Shown: positions 23,534-34,691 of the stretch, piece by piece
How positions within the stretch are numbered: position 1 is the first letter of the stretch
Layout: every line of letters begins with the position of its first letter
Origin: Tetrapyrgos nigripes
Taxonomy: Eukaryota > Basidiomycota > Agaricomycetes > Agaricales > Campanellaceae
Reading direction: 5' to 3'
NCBI GenBank assembly: GCA_013368315.1
Contig: JAACJM010000045.1
Coordinates: forward strand, 372,001 to 436,000
DNA: 64,000 nt
Position numbers and translations under genes: made by a program
Notes under the pieces: generated by a model
What the model saw: only the letters and a program-made list of their open reading frames with translations
The model's database searches: none
Told to the model about the DNA's origin: nothing

Positions 23534-24303
23534 ATGATCAGAGTTGTAAGTATCAATCAAATGTCCAACAAAGGTGATGGATCAATTCCTAGAATGATAA
23601 ATATTAATCTAGAATCCCAACAGAAGGAAAACTACTATGAGCATGTCTATAATGGCTATGCACAAGACAAAAACCGTACGTACTTTGCATCTCGAGTTGA
23701 ACAACAAGGTAACTTAGGGGCTTCGGCTGATCGGACCGCGATTTTGGCGCTCGTTTTCACGGAATGGATGAGTCACTCCCGGGGAGCTCTTTGACCCTCT
23801 CTATTTCTCTTTCAACAGTTGTGCGACCGATAGTCCAGGCAAAAGATACAGTAATCAATGAATGTAAAAGCAGCCAACTGTCAACTGTTCCTTCGATCCT
23901 GCTGCCAGCTTCAGCCTTTTACGATGGACTGAAACTCTTCGCGTCCAATGACTTGTTAGACATCCTCGCATCCGCTCCTTCGATCAAATACCTGACAGTC
24001 ACGTCGGACAGCGATGGGCTCCATAGCTTGTTCTGGAAGAGATTGGCCAGAGACGTCAGACTTTTGCCATTGTTGCAAGTCTTCGATATTGAGTATCTGC
24101 AGTTGCGACAAGTAACCCTCTATCCTTTTGCGGAACCCGAGATTTTGTCAGTAGTAGTACAGCGATGGACGACTCTCCACCAGTTCGGCTTTACAGGACG
24201 GCCATCGTCAGAAGAGGATCGTGATTGGACTGGGAGATTTGATGATGCCGTAGTACCAGGCAAAAGGGTTGGCTTGGTGTCAAGTGGTTATCTTCTTGTA
24301 TAG
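23534..24303 (+). pseudogene. F-box/LRR-type protein fragment
   Basis: A 180-codon frame from 23764 reads as the C-terminal leucine-rich part of the basidiomycete F-box family: LASAPSIKYLTVTSD, VFDIEYLQLRQVT, EILSVVVQRWTTLHQFGFTG, ending GKRVGLVSSGYLLV. The segment around QRWTTLHQFGFTG resembles the tail of the broken F-box gene at 27227-28259 (WARRFEEVVIPRLK region), so they look like paralogs. No F-box or N-terminal half is visible upstream. I read it as a fragment rather than a full gene. A short, expressed gene cannot be excluded. Confidence 0.45.
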
Positions 24304-24422
24304 TTAGGTTTTTTTTTGCCATCAGTAATAGCAGCCGCACCTCTTGACGTATGATATCGCTGGAAGGGAGAATTGATTCACGAATCAGAACCAAAATAAT
24401 TGTGTTGCAAACCCGCAGGTAA

Positions 24423-24506
24423 TTCCCTCTAGCCGACTTGAACGACTGACCTCGTCATAGATTACATAATACTAGTGACGCGCTCTACCAACTGAGCTAA
24501 GAGGGA
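24423..24506 (-). tRNA. tRNA-Thr (anticodon AGT) with an 11-base intron
   Basis: On the minus strand the acceptor stem TCCCTCT pairs with AGAGGGA. The D arm is GCTCAGTTGGTAGAGC, the anticodon stem CGTCA/TGACG, and the T arm AGTCG-TTCAAGT-CGGCT. Between the anticodon stem halves there are 18 bases. The canonical 7-base loop CT-AGT-A...A contains an 11-base insertion after position 37, the standard place of nuclear tRNA introns. The discriminator base is A. Confidence 0.9.
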
Positions 24507-24599
24507 TGATGAAATTTGCAAAAAATATCAACTATATCGACAAATTTTGCATTTATTTTAGTTTTCTATTCCGCATGGCGAACAGATTTGTCAAAAAGA

Positions 24600-26811
24600 A
24601 TGCCCTTTCCTTTCACTTTCAGCTTTGCAGTACCAGGTCTTTCAAACCCGTTTGCCACTCCCTCTCCTCCAGATCCAAAGAAAGCCGGTCCATCCAACTC
24701 TCAAACCAATGGATCCATAGATGACGATATTCTCAACCTCCGGAACTCAACACCCAATCCAGCCAACAACTCCCGAGACCGGCGTACCCCTTCGCATTCG
24801 CGGAAAAGAGGCTGGGAGCCCTCGTTTGCGGAACCCAGTCAATCAACGACCACTCTTACTTCTTCAAATGGCTACCTAGACACTCCAGCCAAGTATAGGG
24901 AAATGGCAGAAGCCCAGGGGCTGAATATGGGTTATGAGGCATATCAGCATATCGGTGAGTTTTGAGTTTTACTACCAATTGCTTGCATAGCCTTGGGTAG
25001 TAGTATGTCCATTAGACCAGGATAGATTGTCGCAGATTTGCTCTATTGGTGACACCGGAAGGGCGGATATAAGAAACGGACCTGTCTATCAACGTTTCGT
25101 TTAGTGTGCGCCCGCTTCCCTTCTTCCCTTCTTCCTCTCTTCTTTACTCCCAACCTATATGCGCATACCAAGGCAGCTTTAGGTGCAGCTTTCAGCCTCA
25201 CCAATGCGTGCGACGTTGACCTCTATCTACGCTGCCTTTATCACCCACGCTTCTTTCACGTTTTATTCATTATCCTATTTCGCGCAGTTGTTATTATTAT
25301 TAGGCGTAATCGCCTTCTCCCTACTCTCCCTACCATTCCTAACAATCGTTGTCCTCATACTGATCGTTCATTCTATCCTGCGTTTTATGACATCCTCCAT
25401 TCTTCAAGACTACCCATCCACCTCTCGAAACCCACCAACGGCTCATGTACATCAACGACCAGATCCAGAAGAACCCCCAGCTAAACGTAGAAGAGGTTTA
25501 GCAGGCTCCATTGTCTCCACGGCCCTCAGCGCTGCCCTAATCGGAACCGCTGTTGGGCTGACAGTTTACCGATTGTACGTTGCTTCTGTTTCATCCTTAT
25601 CCTTGTGGATATGTCAAACCTTTACAATTCGCTAACCAATACGGTTGCTATCCTAACTTCTATTCACTAGATGGCGAGACAGAGGCAAAGAACAACTCAT
25701 CAGCTCAAACACCAACGGTGACGCAGCGGGAGCAGGAGCGGGTGCGGGCGCAGGCACAGGCACAGGCGCTCCTCCACCTCCATATTCTACCTCTCCGACC
25801 GACCCTTCACATCGACTTCCTAATGTAAATGTTTTAAACGCCACTCCTCGTCGTAGACCTCATGGACATGGGCATACACATTCCATTTCTGCTAGTGGTA
25901 AACGCAAACAACGAGGAAGGACGTATCAGTACGGGATACCCTCTACCTCTAGCGGTCCTGAACCTGGTCCTGGTCATTCTTCATCCTCATCCACTGCTTC
26001 CGCGTCAGCATCGAATTCGTTCTTCCCGCCTACACAACCTCAGTTTGATTTTTCCTTTGGTGGAAATGGAAATGGGTTTGGGTTTGGACAACAAGGCCAA
26101 GGCCATGGCCAAGCATCTACAGGCACGACCAAAACACCAGGAACCAGTCAAGATGATGACGATCCACCATTAGAAGACCAGATGGATTGGATCGGGTCCA
26201 AATTATCCTCCTTAATTGCAGAGGGTAGAAAGGCACTTGGGAGAGAAGTCGTCGTGATGAGTGAGACGAAGGAAGACGAAGAAGGTGATTCGGAGGGTTG
26301 GGTCGATGAGGATCCTGTGGATTCGAGTTCTGGTTCAGTTCGAGGGCGTGGCGGCGGGCGTGGACCCGCCACCGGAGTGGATTCGGATGGAACCGATTAT
26401 TGGGATCAGAGTAGCTCATATACAAGCGCGAGGAGTGCTAGTCCCAGAAGGAGAAAGAGAAAGGTCCATACGCCCACTGGGTCGATTTCGAGACCACCTC
26501 CATCGTATCCCTCATATCCCTCACCACCTGCATCTGTACCTTCATCTGTACCTTCCTCAGCGGGGTATTCGAATACTTCGTTCGGTTTCGGAGCCGGACC
26601 TTCCGCACCCTCCACGCCTACAGCGATTGGAAGAGATGACAATAGCAGCAATACTAGTAACAGCAAGGGCGGGTTGGGTTTGGGTCTGGGCTCAGTCACG
26701 GTGTTTGGTGGACAGGGAGGGTTTGAGAGTCCGGAGTTGAGAGAAAGTATGGAGAAGGCGAGGGCGAGGGTTAAAGAGAGGATGGGAATGGGAGGTTCTA
26801 TGAGGGGTTGA
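24600..26811 (+). CDS. Predicted two-helix membrane protein, function unknown
   Basis: I do not recognise a family. Exon 1 (24600-24953) starts MPFPFTFSFAVPGLSNPF. It is Ser/Pro/Asn-rich with RKRGWEPSFAE, and ends near YEAYQHI. Exon 2 begins after TTTCAG at 25196 (ASPMRATL). It carries a long hydrophobic stretch (FAQLLLLLGVIAFSLLSLPF, LTIVVLILIVHSILRF), a basic PPAKRRRG loop and a second membrane helix (IVSTALSAALIGTAVGLTVY). Exon 3, after the GTACGT donor near 25574, is a low-complexity tail: GAGAGAGAG, a Gly/Asn/Phe run, acidic DDDDPPLEDQMDWIGSKL, basic SPRRRKRKVH, and an end ARVKERMGMGGSMRG. The topology suggests a hairpin in an internal membrane with both termini cytosolic or nuclear. The upstream start in the same frame would overlap the tRNA gene, so the ATG at 24600 is preferred. 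Confidence 0.6.
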
Positions 26812-27226
26812 GTCATAGGGTGAGGGCTGGGATATGAACCCCAGAACCCTCGACAAGGAGGTTGTATTGTCGACGATGACCGTGACCATGGCCATATCCA
26901 TAGATGGCCCGAACCACTCATGAAGCGCTGAAGCGCTGAAGTCGGAATGCTCTCAAGCTCTTTGAAGTATGTACTTATGTAGATGTGAAGTGTACTGACC
27001 AAGGTCCAGCTTACCCTTACGATACCATTGATTTGACGACACGATATCGATATCTGGCTTTCTTTTGACTATTTACTTACCTATCATTACCTACCTGCAT
27101 ATTGTCGCCGTCCCATACGTACGCATACGCTGTAACTCAAGAACGAGACGACATTGCTTAGCATGTCCATAGTCACCCCTACTTACTCACTATCCACATT
27201 AGTACTATTTATTTATTAACTGTTTA

Positions 27227-28259
27227 TTATGTAACAAGAATGAGGTGTGATGTTGGACGCAGGTACCTACTGATCATGAAGATCTCTACGGCGAGTGATT
27301 GATGGTGGTAGTGGTCGAGGCCACTCGACAAACCAACACTTCTACTGAAATCCTTAAGCCTTGGTATCACAACCTCCTCAAATCTCCTCGCCCAGACACG
27401 ATCTTTGCCCCGAACCAGGTTCCCTCTAAACACAAATCGTCAAAGAGTCGAAGATATCGTCCGCCATCGCACAGCAGACAAGATCTGTTCTGGTTCAGGG
27501 AACCCACGTAAAACTGGTCCTCGCTTAAGTTTTGTACACTCGATTTCCAGCGACTTCAAGTATGGCAAGAGTGTGCACGTAGGTTCGAATTCCTTGTCCA
27601 GATCCGGACCGGTACCCAAAACCTCCCAAAACTACTTATGCATCACTTCGGCGTCAGATTCGATCGATAGATGGGTGACGGATGGTGTCAAAGGACTAGT
27701 TTGACGGCCTCCTTTGGCATAAAAGATGTATCGACAGTGATACGGGACCAAAGCGATGGGGTTGTGAAGAGACAGTCCCTCCATAAGGAACAGACTTGCG
27801 ATAAGTCAAAGATAGGTGTGTTAATCACCGGCTTGTTTACGCGCCGCTCCTCGACGAAGGTGGTGGAGATGGATAGGTTCCGATCACCGGTATGCAGGGT
27901 GAAAATTTGCAGTAGGACGTCCGCAGGGAGGTTACGGGACACCAGCCTTGTAGCGATCTGCTGTATTTCTGCAGGGCGGCCTTGTGTACGTCGTCCAGTG
28001 GAATTCCTTCGGGAAGTATTTGGGAGGTAGAAGGGTTTTCGAGAACATTTTGGATGGTTTTTATCGTTCGCCTGATCTCAACGCCATGGCTGGTTGGGAG
28101 GTACCTTTTCCGAAGGCGGTCGCAGACAGAGGGTAAATCAATGGCGATCCGGGTGTTGTACTCGGGGCACAAAATAGAGAATTTGTTCTCGTTGGATAGA
28201 GACTGTCCTGAGGGTGAAGATTTGGAAGTCTGCATGAAAGTCAATGAGACGAAATTCAA
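27227..28259 (-). pseudogene. Broken F-box protein gene
   Basis: Pieces of a basidiomycete F-box/LRR gene lie in order on the minus strand but in different frames. The N-terminal part is MQTSKSSPSGQSLSNENKFS to PEGIPLDDVHKAAL. Then, one frame over, comes AEIQQIATRLVSRNLPADVL leading into the F-box (DVLLQIFTLH, SQVCSLWRDCLFTTPSLWS). After EAVKLVL the frame hits TGA, while DTIRHPSIDRI continues in another frame. The C-terminal part is RVWARRFEEVVIPRLK. I could find no splice sites that explain the one-base shift at about 27965 or the stop near 27690. The simplest reading is a pseudogene, with sequencing error as the alternative. Confidence 0.65.
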
Positions 28260-28261
28260 AC

Positions 28262-28370
28262 TACTTTTTCACGCAAGCTGTTGTCAACTATGTACAAATA
28301 ATGATTAGACGACCTGGCTTATGTCATTGTTTGTACATAGTTGACAACAGCTTGCGGAAGAAAAAGTGGT
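28262..28370. repeat. Long near-perfect hairpin (MITE-like or small-RNA precursor-like)
   Basis: The left arm GCAAGCTGTTGTCAACTATG, continuing TACAAATAATGA, is matched by the right arm TCATTGTTTGTACATAGTTG, continuing ACAACAGCTTGC. That is about 32 bases with one mismatch, around a loop of about 17 bases. Weaker pairing extends outward through CTTTTTC/GAAAAAG. It lies beside the broken F-box gene. Transcription would give a long RNA stem. Confidence 0.75.
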
Positions 28371-28750
28371 GAGCTGCATTTAGTAGAACCTCCACCGACG
28401 TTGCAGGACCCTCGACGGAAAGCTGTGTCCGATACATCAGACCTGGATGATGACTCACCATGACGTATGAAAGAGATGCAGTCGTCAAAGACCGGAGCAG
28501 ATACTTATTGGATACTTACGGAGTCAACTGACGCCGTGACCGCGATTGTCTGACTGCTAGTTAGAGCCGCCACTGCGCCACAGTCACTGCTGGTTCCGAA
28601 TCGCTGCACGTACACTCATGTCGTTGAATGTATATAAATTCACTGAACTGATCAGAGCATTCACGACTTTCATCATCATGCAGCTAAGTAGTTTTGTCAA
28701 ATAGTATTGTGTCGTACGAAAGACTGGTATATGTGAATTTAGGAAGAGCT
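28371..28750. other. Intergenic flank downstream of glyoxal oxidase A
   Basis: Expected 3' flank of the minus-strand glyoxal oxidase A, with no gene or repeat recognised beyond the neighbouring hairpin. Confidence 0.3.
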
Positions 28751-31374
28751 TCATGAAGTGACTGAATTTGACTGGGCGACACTGGATTCAGTAGCCGTAG
28801 GAGCAGTTGTAATCGCCTGTGAGGCTGGAGTTGGGACTGCTTGCGAATCCGTCGTCGTCGTCGCGCCACCGAAAGTCGATGTCTGGCTAGGTAAGTCTAG
28901 CGGTATGGTCAACGATGTAGAAATAAAAGACGTCGGAGGCAAAGTCACGGCGCCAGTAAAAGCAGTCGCAGGCAATGACCCAGTGACAGTTTCGCCTCCT
29001 CCAATGATTGGGCAAGTACCAGTTAAACGGTCTTGAATGAACGTAATGTTGACGGGAGGGGTTTGGTCAAGCATGCTAAGATTTGTAGAAGACATTGTTA
29101 GTCGCCGATTCTGAACGCTTGAAATCGATCCATCAAGACACGACTTACTTCCTTCTCACCGCCTCATCAGCAGGTGGGCTTTGTCCATTACCCACTAGGA
29201 TCTTTTTTCCAGGAGACGGTACGCCATCACTCGTAACGACAAACAAGTATCCTGGACCAGGTGGATAGATTTGCGGGATCGGAGGGCCAGTCACAGTGAG
29301 TGTCTGTCCATCTTCGGACAGCGACGAAACCAGCTTGACATAGCGAGAGCTTTGATGAATGCCATGAGTTACGAAACCTAGATCCATGAGCACAACCGTA
29401 ACGTCATCTGGGGTTTCCGGGGGCATAGTGAGATTTAGGGTGAACGTTTGATTATATCCGACGAGGGCAGGAAGTCCAGTAAGGCTGGGACGAGGTTTGA
29501 ACATATAAGGTGGATCGAGGTATTCTGCTCGGTAAGTAGTTGGATACTGATCAAAGCAGACATCATCATGGACATTCGAGCCGGCTGGATTTATTCAGAG
29601 AAATCAGTTAAAGGTTCGCTGTCACAAGCTTATGAGTACGGACCGATAAAGATTGTACCGTTGGGTGTCAACGTAGCGGTGGAATGGTACATTCTTGCGA
29701 TATTTGTAACTGGAATTCCATCCGACGAGAAACGGCTGCCTTCAGGTGCATTTGGATCGTATACAACAGGCATGAAGGCAGGATGGTCGGCATTGGACAC
29801 TCCAGCAACGAGGTCTTGAGCCTGGAGACCGGTTGAGCTTTGCCATTGATTGAATCGAAAGACAATACACCCACAAAGAAGCCTCCGCTATAACCAGTCT
29901 GTGCACCATTAACTATGAGTAACCTCCCATCTGGTAATAGAAACATCGATCCCATCGTTCTGGCAATCGGCATCTCTTCGACTTTCCAGCCGCTGGCTAT
30001 TCCTTCTTCCGTCAGAACCATTCTAGAACATTGTTTGGATGCAGGATCTTGCGTAGAGGGGATCTGAAGCTGGAGGATGGCAGTGTCAGATAGGTTTGAG
30101 CCACCACAAAGAAGTATCTCGGGTGTGTAATTGTTCTCGGGTGTCAGAGGAAGGAGAGCACCCGAACCGGAGAAAGGATATCTTGAGCAGACTCAGTGTG
30201 AACCATACTTCACGATTAATACGGGCGATTAACTCACGAAATCCTGACACCGTTGGGAATGTCGGGCAATCTCCTTTCAGTGTTTGTCTTCCAATCGAAA
30301 ATCATCGCCTGGGTATTGGCAGCGACGAAGAGCTTGCCATCGGGGAGGGTAGCTATGTAGGGAAACAGATTTGCTGTCAAAGTATCATTGAGGAATTTCA
30401 ATGGGATCTGCGTTCCGTTGAATCCTGTCCACGTAGTCTTGCAATTAGCGTCTCAAAGAAGTGTCGGTCCATTGTCAAGATTCGTACCATTGATATCCTT
30501 GGGAGGATAGAATTCGTAGGTGGGATTATTGACCTCATCTATGGCAATAATGGTGTTGAGTGTTGCGCCTCTGTCGATTTACTGTCAGAAGCCTCAACTT
30601 GAAGAGTGTCCTAAATGACTTGCCCCATGATTAGCAGAGATCCGTCCTCAAGCCGCTCAACTCCAGGATACCATCTCGGACTCGTCGTGCGGAGACGCGC
30701 CCCGCTATCATCAAGAAGATCACAACTTTCATCGTCGCATGGTTCAAAGAGACGGAGTGCTTGGACACCGTTTGTACCTAGCTCAAATCATTTAGAAAGA
30801 TGCCTCCACGCAAGACGATGCTTCACTTACTGTTGAAGGCAACAGGATTACCTCCAGTACTCACGAAAGTCCCATTGCCTGTAATGCTTTTCCGTCAGTA
30901 GTCCACTCAGGTGAGGAACCAATAAATTTTTTGAACTTACCGAGGTGTCCTCCTCCTGCACAGAATGGATTACTGACGGCGCCATTCAAGGGTCGGACTT
31001 GACGCGTAACCAAATCCAACTCTGCGGCCATGGCATTTTTTCCATCGCTGGCTAACAATGGGTTGTGTTGACTGATCAAAATATCCGTTAATCATAAGAA
31101 AACGGGCCCGGCACGATATATATCAGGGAGGAAACGCACCCTCTGTCCAGAATGATTAGCTTGGTTTCTGTGGTGACCGCTATCTGAAGGGCGCTAACTC
31201 CGGTGGTGCTGAGGAAAGTTGCGTGAACTTAGGGGCAATCGTCTTTTTGCGTATGGTGACATACCCATCTTGTGTCAGAACCCAATCGCCTTCAACATAG
31301 GCAGAGGACACATGAATGGAGCTGCGCAACGCAGTTAGCACGAAGACCAAAAACGAAGATGAGAAAACCCGCAT
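28751..31374 (-). CDS. Glyoxal oxidase A (copper radical oxidase, AA5_1)
   Basis: Secreted copper-radical enzyme oxidising small aldehydes to acids with release of H2O2 for ligninolytic peroxidases. The signal peptide is MRVFSSSFLVFVLTALRSSI, then [15 protein letters not shown]. The cysteine of the Cys-Tyr cofactor is in NPFCAGGGHLG (near 30965) and the axial Tyr in TSPRWYPGV (near 30665). The Tyr-His pair is in [16 protein letters not shown] (near 29680) and the last His in [17 protein letters not shown] (near 29365). The C-terminal domain includes [21 protein letters not shown] Ser/Thr-rich tail may be linker or anchor sequence. I start at 31374, not the upstream ATG at 31413, because the TATA box at 31433 would leave only about 20 bases. 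First of three same-strand paralogs. Confidence 0.9.
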
Positions 31375-31432
31375 CTCGACGGAAGGCGTCTTCAGCGAAT
31401 GGCGTGTGAACATGTCAACCAGTTTTCATCCA

Positions 31433-31439
31433 TTTTATA
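31433..31439 (-). promoter_or_regulatory. TATA box of glyoxal oxidase A
   Basis: Reads TATAAAA on the minus strand, about 60 bases upstream of the ATG at 31374 and only about 20 from the alternative ATG at 31413. This decides between the two starts. Confidence 0.55.
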
Positions 31440-31942
31440 CGATGGGGTTTTGAATTGGACGATGTGGCTTTTCCCATCAAAGAGTGGGGTAGAGAATGAA
31501 TATCGATTCTATATCTAGAAGTTGCCCGTCGGGGAGAGAAGGCAGCCTCTGCACAGTCCTTGAATCATGGCATGCTAAAGCGGGAACGGTCAGATTGATA
31601 CCAGACACGAGAAGCACGAAGAAAGATCCTATAAAGTGCAAGCTCAAACGTACATAGAGGTGGCTGATGACCGTGACTGTCAAGGAATAATCTGTGTTGA
31701 GCATCTAGATGTGGCTCGCAGCCTGCAGGGGCGTTTGAGGCTAAGGGACATCGTGAGAAGGCGATGGCGCGCATCAACGGGTGGCGGCTTTTCCCGCCTT
31801 TGTGACTTGGATTACGAAGCGTTCATGGCCAGTTAAGCTGACGCCTAGGCTTTATGACGAGGCAGATAAAAGTACTGAACAGTGTTCATAATATTTATTA
31901 ATGACCATAACTTATTTAGATAAGCGTTCAAGTTGAAAGTTT
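31440..31942. other. Spacer between glyoxal oxidases A and B
   Basis: Upstream region of glyoxal oxidase A and 3' flank of B. Short frames on both strands (for example around 31477-31777) have no domain I recognise. Nothing else is seen. Confidence 0.3.
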
Positions 31943-34569
31943 CTAGATTGAGATTGAGGAAGGCTGGATACCTTTCGACTCGGAAAGGCTGGATACTGGG
32001 GTGGGAGCACTACTCGTTGGCTTCAAAGAGTCGAACGTAGACCCCGACGATGGGATCATACTGGATGTACTAGTGACAGTGGGCGCGGTCACCGGTGATC
32101 CAGAGGCACTATTCGTAACAGTAGGGACTGATGTCTGAGAACCAGTAATAGCAGTCGGAGGGAAGGAGCCAGTGACGGTTTCGCCTCCTCCACTGACTTT
32201 ACAAGTCGGTGCAACCCTGACTTGAGAGAATGTGACGTTTGCAGAAGGGGTTCGGTCAAGCATGCTGAAATAAAGCGTTCAGCCCATATTCGCTGTCGAG
32301 TTCGTAGAAGTATGAGCAACTCACTTTTCCCTTGCGGCCTCATCAGCAGGTGGACTCTGTCCGTCGCCTACCAGCAATTTCTTGCCAGGAGACGGGACAC
32401 CTTCGTTTGTTACAACATACAGATAGCCAGGACCTGGTGGATAGATTTGCGGAGTTGGAGGCCCGGTCACAGTAATCGTCTTTCCGTCTTGCGAGACAGA
32501 AGAAACGAGCTTGACATAGCGAGAGCTTTGATGAACACCGTGAGTTGAGTAGCCAAGGTCCATGAGCACGACGGTGACATTGTCTCCATTGGAGCTGTTT
32601 CCGACCTGCGATGGCATGGTGAGATTCAAAGAAAAGGTCTGGTTATATCCAATCGTGCTGGGCAGTCCCGTAAAGTTAGGCCGAGGTTGGAACATATAGG
32701 GAGGGTCAAGATATTCCGCACGGTATTCAGTAGGGTACTGGTCAAAGCAAATATCTTCGTGAGGGTTGGAACCGGCTGCGAAGTCATCAAGAGTAAAAAT
32801 CAGCAATTGAGTGAAAGTCGCTCCCGTCAGTACTTACCAATGAAAATTGTCCCATTAGCAGTCAGCGTAGCGGTGGAATGGTACAATCTTGCAATGTTTG
32901 AAGAAGGGATTCCTTCAGAAGAGAATCGACTTCCTTCAGGTGCGTCAGGATTGTATACGACGGGTGTGAATGAAGGGTGGTCAGCATTGGAATCTCCAAC
33001 AGGATCTGCGGCCTAGTAGTAGTAAAGTCAACGCGTTAGGTCTTGATTGACGTCTCAAAAGTAAGCACCCTAAAGCCTCACATTAGCATACCCGCTAAAC
33101 CCAGTCTGTGCACCGTTGACCAAGATCAGTCGTCCGTCAGGTAAAATGAACATCTCGCCCATTGTCCTGGCGATTGGCATCTCTTCGATTTTCCAGCCTC
33201 CAGCTATGCCCTCCTCAGTCAGAACCATCCTGGAGCATTGCTTAGATGCTGGACTTTGCGAAGAGATAAGTCCACCATCGAGCGTGTCGGAGATATTTGA
33301 GCCACCGCAAATCAGGATCTCGGGTGTATAGTTGTTCTCAGGCGTCAGTGGCAAGAGTGCGGCTGAACCGGAATAAGGGTATCTATAATGAAGCGTGAAA
33401 TTCTGGTGAGCTGCAAAAAGTAGGAAAAAAGCAAATACTCACGAGATTCTCACTCCATTGGGAATGTCAGGCAATCGCCTCTCGGTGTTGGTCTTCCAAT
33501 CAAAGATCATGGTCTGGGTATTGGCAGCAACAAAAATCTTGCCATTAGGAAGGTAGGCCATGTACGGGAATAGGTTGGCATTCATAGTATCGTTGAGGAA
33601 CTTCAAAGGAATTTGCACGCCGTTGAAACCTGTGTAGTTTGTAAGTACATGGAGAACACTATCAGGCGATCTCTACACACCGTTGATGTTCTTCGGTGGG
33701 TAATACTCGTATGTAGGATTATTGATGTCGATAACATTGATGAAGTTGTTTAGTACGCTGCCTCTGTCAAGTAACGTCAATAGCTGTATTGGCAGTGAAC
33801 AGTCCATAGAAATGCGTACCCCATGAGCAGTAAAGATCCATCCTCAATTCGCACAACTCCAGGATACCATCTTGGACTCGTCACACGAAGACGAGCCCCA
33901 CTATCATCAAAGATATCACAACTTTCATCATCGCAGGGTTCGAATTGACGAATCGCTTGAAGGCCGTTTGAGGCTGAGCCGTGCAACACATCAGGAGCAT
34001 AATTCGTAATATTGGACTAATGCTCAACTTACAGCTTAGGATGGAAGGATTCCCTCCGGAATTTATGAAAGTCCCATTGCCTTCATATTTGGCCGGTCAG
34101 TAGCCCACTCTGTCAAAAAAGGAAATGAAAACACGCACTCAAAAACCCTCCACCGGCACACCACACATTGCTTCTGGCGCCGTTCAGAGGGCGAACTTGA
34201 CGCGTAACTAGATCCAGTTCCGCAGCCATCGCATTCGTCCCATTGCTAGTCAGCAATGGGTTATGTTCACTGTTCCCGAGGTTAAATATCAATGAATTTG
34301 AAGAGAGCGCTAGAGAAAAGAGAACACATACGCTTTGTCCAAGATGATGATCTTAGTCTCTGTAGTGACGGCAAGCTGAAGGGCGCTGACTCCGGTAGTA
34401 CTGATGAGATTCGTGAACTCTGTGAGCTCTTATTCATGGTTTGGGAAGCCACAACATACCCATCTTGCGTCAGAACCCAGTCACCTTCAACAAAGGCACC
34501 GGAGACTTGAGCAATACCACTCAGCGCGGCAAGGATAAAGCTAACATAAGAAGGTGAAGAGACACGCAT
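31943..34569 (-). CDS. Glyoxal oxidase B (copper radical oxidase, AA5_1)
   Basis: Paralog of A with the same exon pattern. The signal peptide is [20 protein letters not shown], then [15 protein letters not shown]. Cofactor Cys in [10 protein letters not shown] (near 34160), Tyr in [20 protein letters not shown] (near 33870), Tyr-His in the [14 protein letters not shown] motif (near 32880), and final His in [17 protein letters not shown] (near 32540). The substrate-side sequence [18 protein letters not shown] is close to A (PYMFKPRPSLTGLPALVG), and A and B look more alike than either is to C. The tail [20 protein letters not shown] is Ser/Thr-rich. A possible in-frame start ten codons earlier (MPLPAGIPTA) would bury the signal peptide, so 34569 is preferred. 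Confidence 0.9.
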
Positions 34570-34684
34570 TGCCGTAGGAATCCCGGCTGGCAGTGGCAAA
34601 GAGAAAGGAGAGAGACAACAAAGGGAGATTCCAAGAGAAAGGTTGGAGAGGAGGGATATCGAGCCCTCAGACTTCTGGAGGTCC

Positions 34685-34691
34685 TTTTATA
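34685..34691 (-). promoter_or_regulatory. TATA box of glyoxal oxidase B
   Basis: Reads TATAAAA on the minus strand (context CTGTATAAAAGGACC), about 115 bases upstream of the chosen ATG. Confidence 0.5.

Noticed and set aside
25653..26002. Antisense Pro/Ala- and Ser-rich frames opposite the membrane-protein gene
   Set aside because: Shadows of the low-complexity Gly/Ala tail read on the other strand.
31375..31413. Upstream ATG for glyoxal oxidase A (MFTRHSLKTPSVE)
   Set aside because: It lies only about 20 bases from the TATA box and would place charged residues before the signal peptide.
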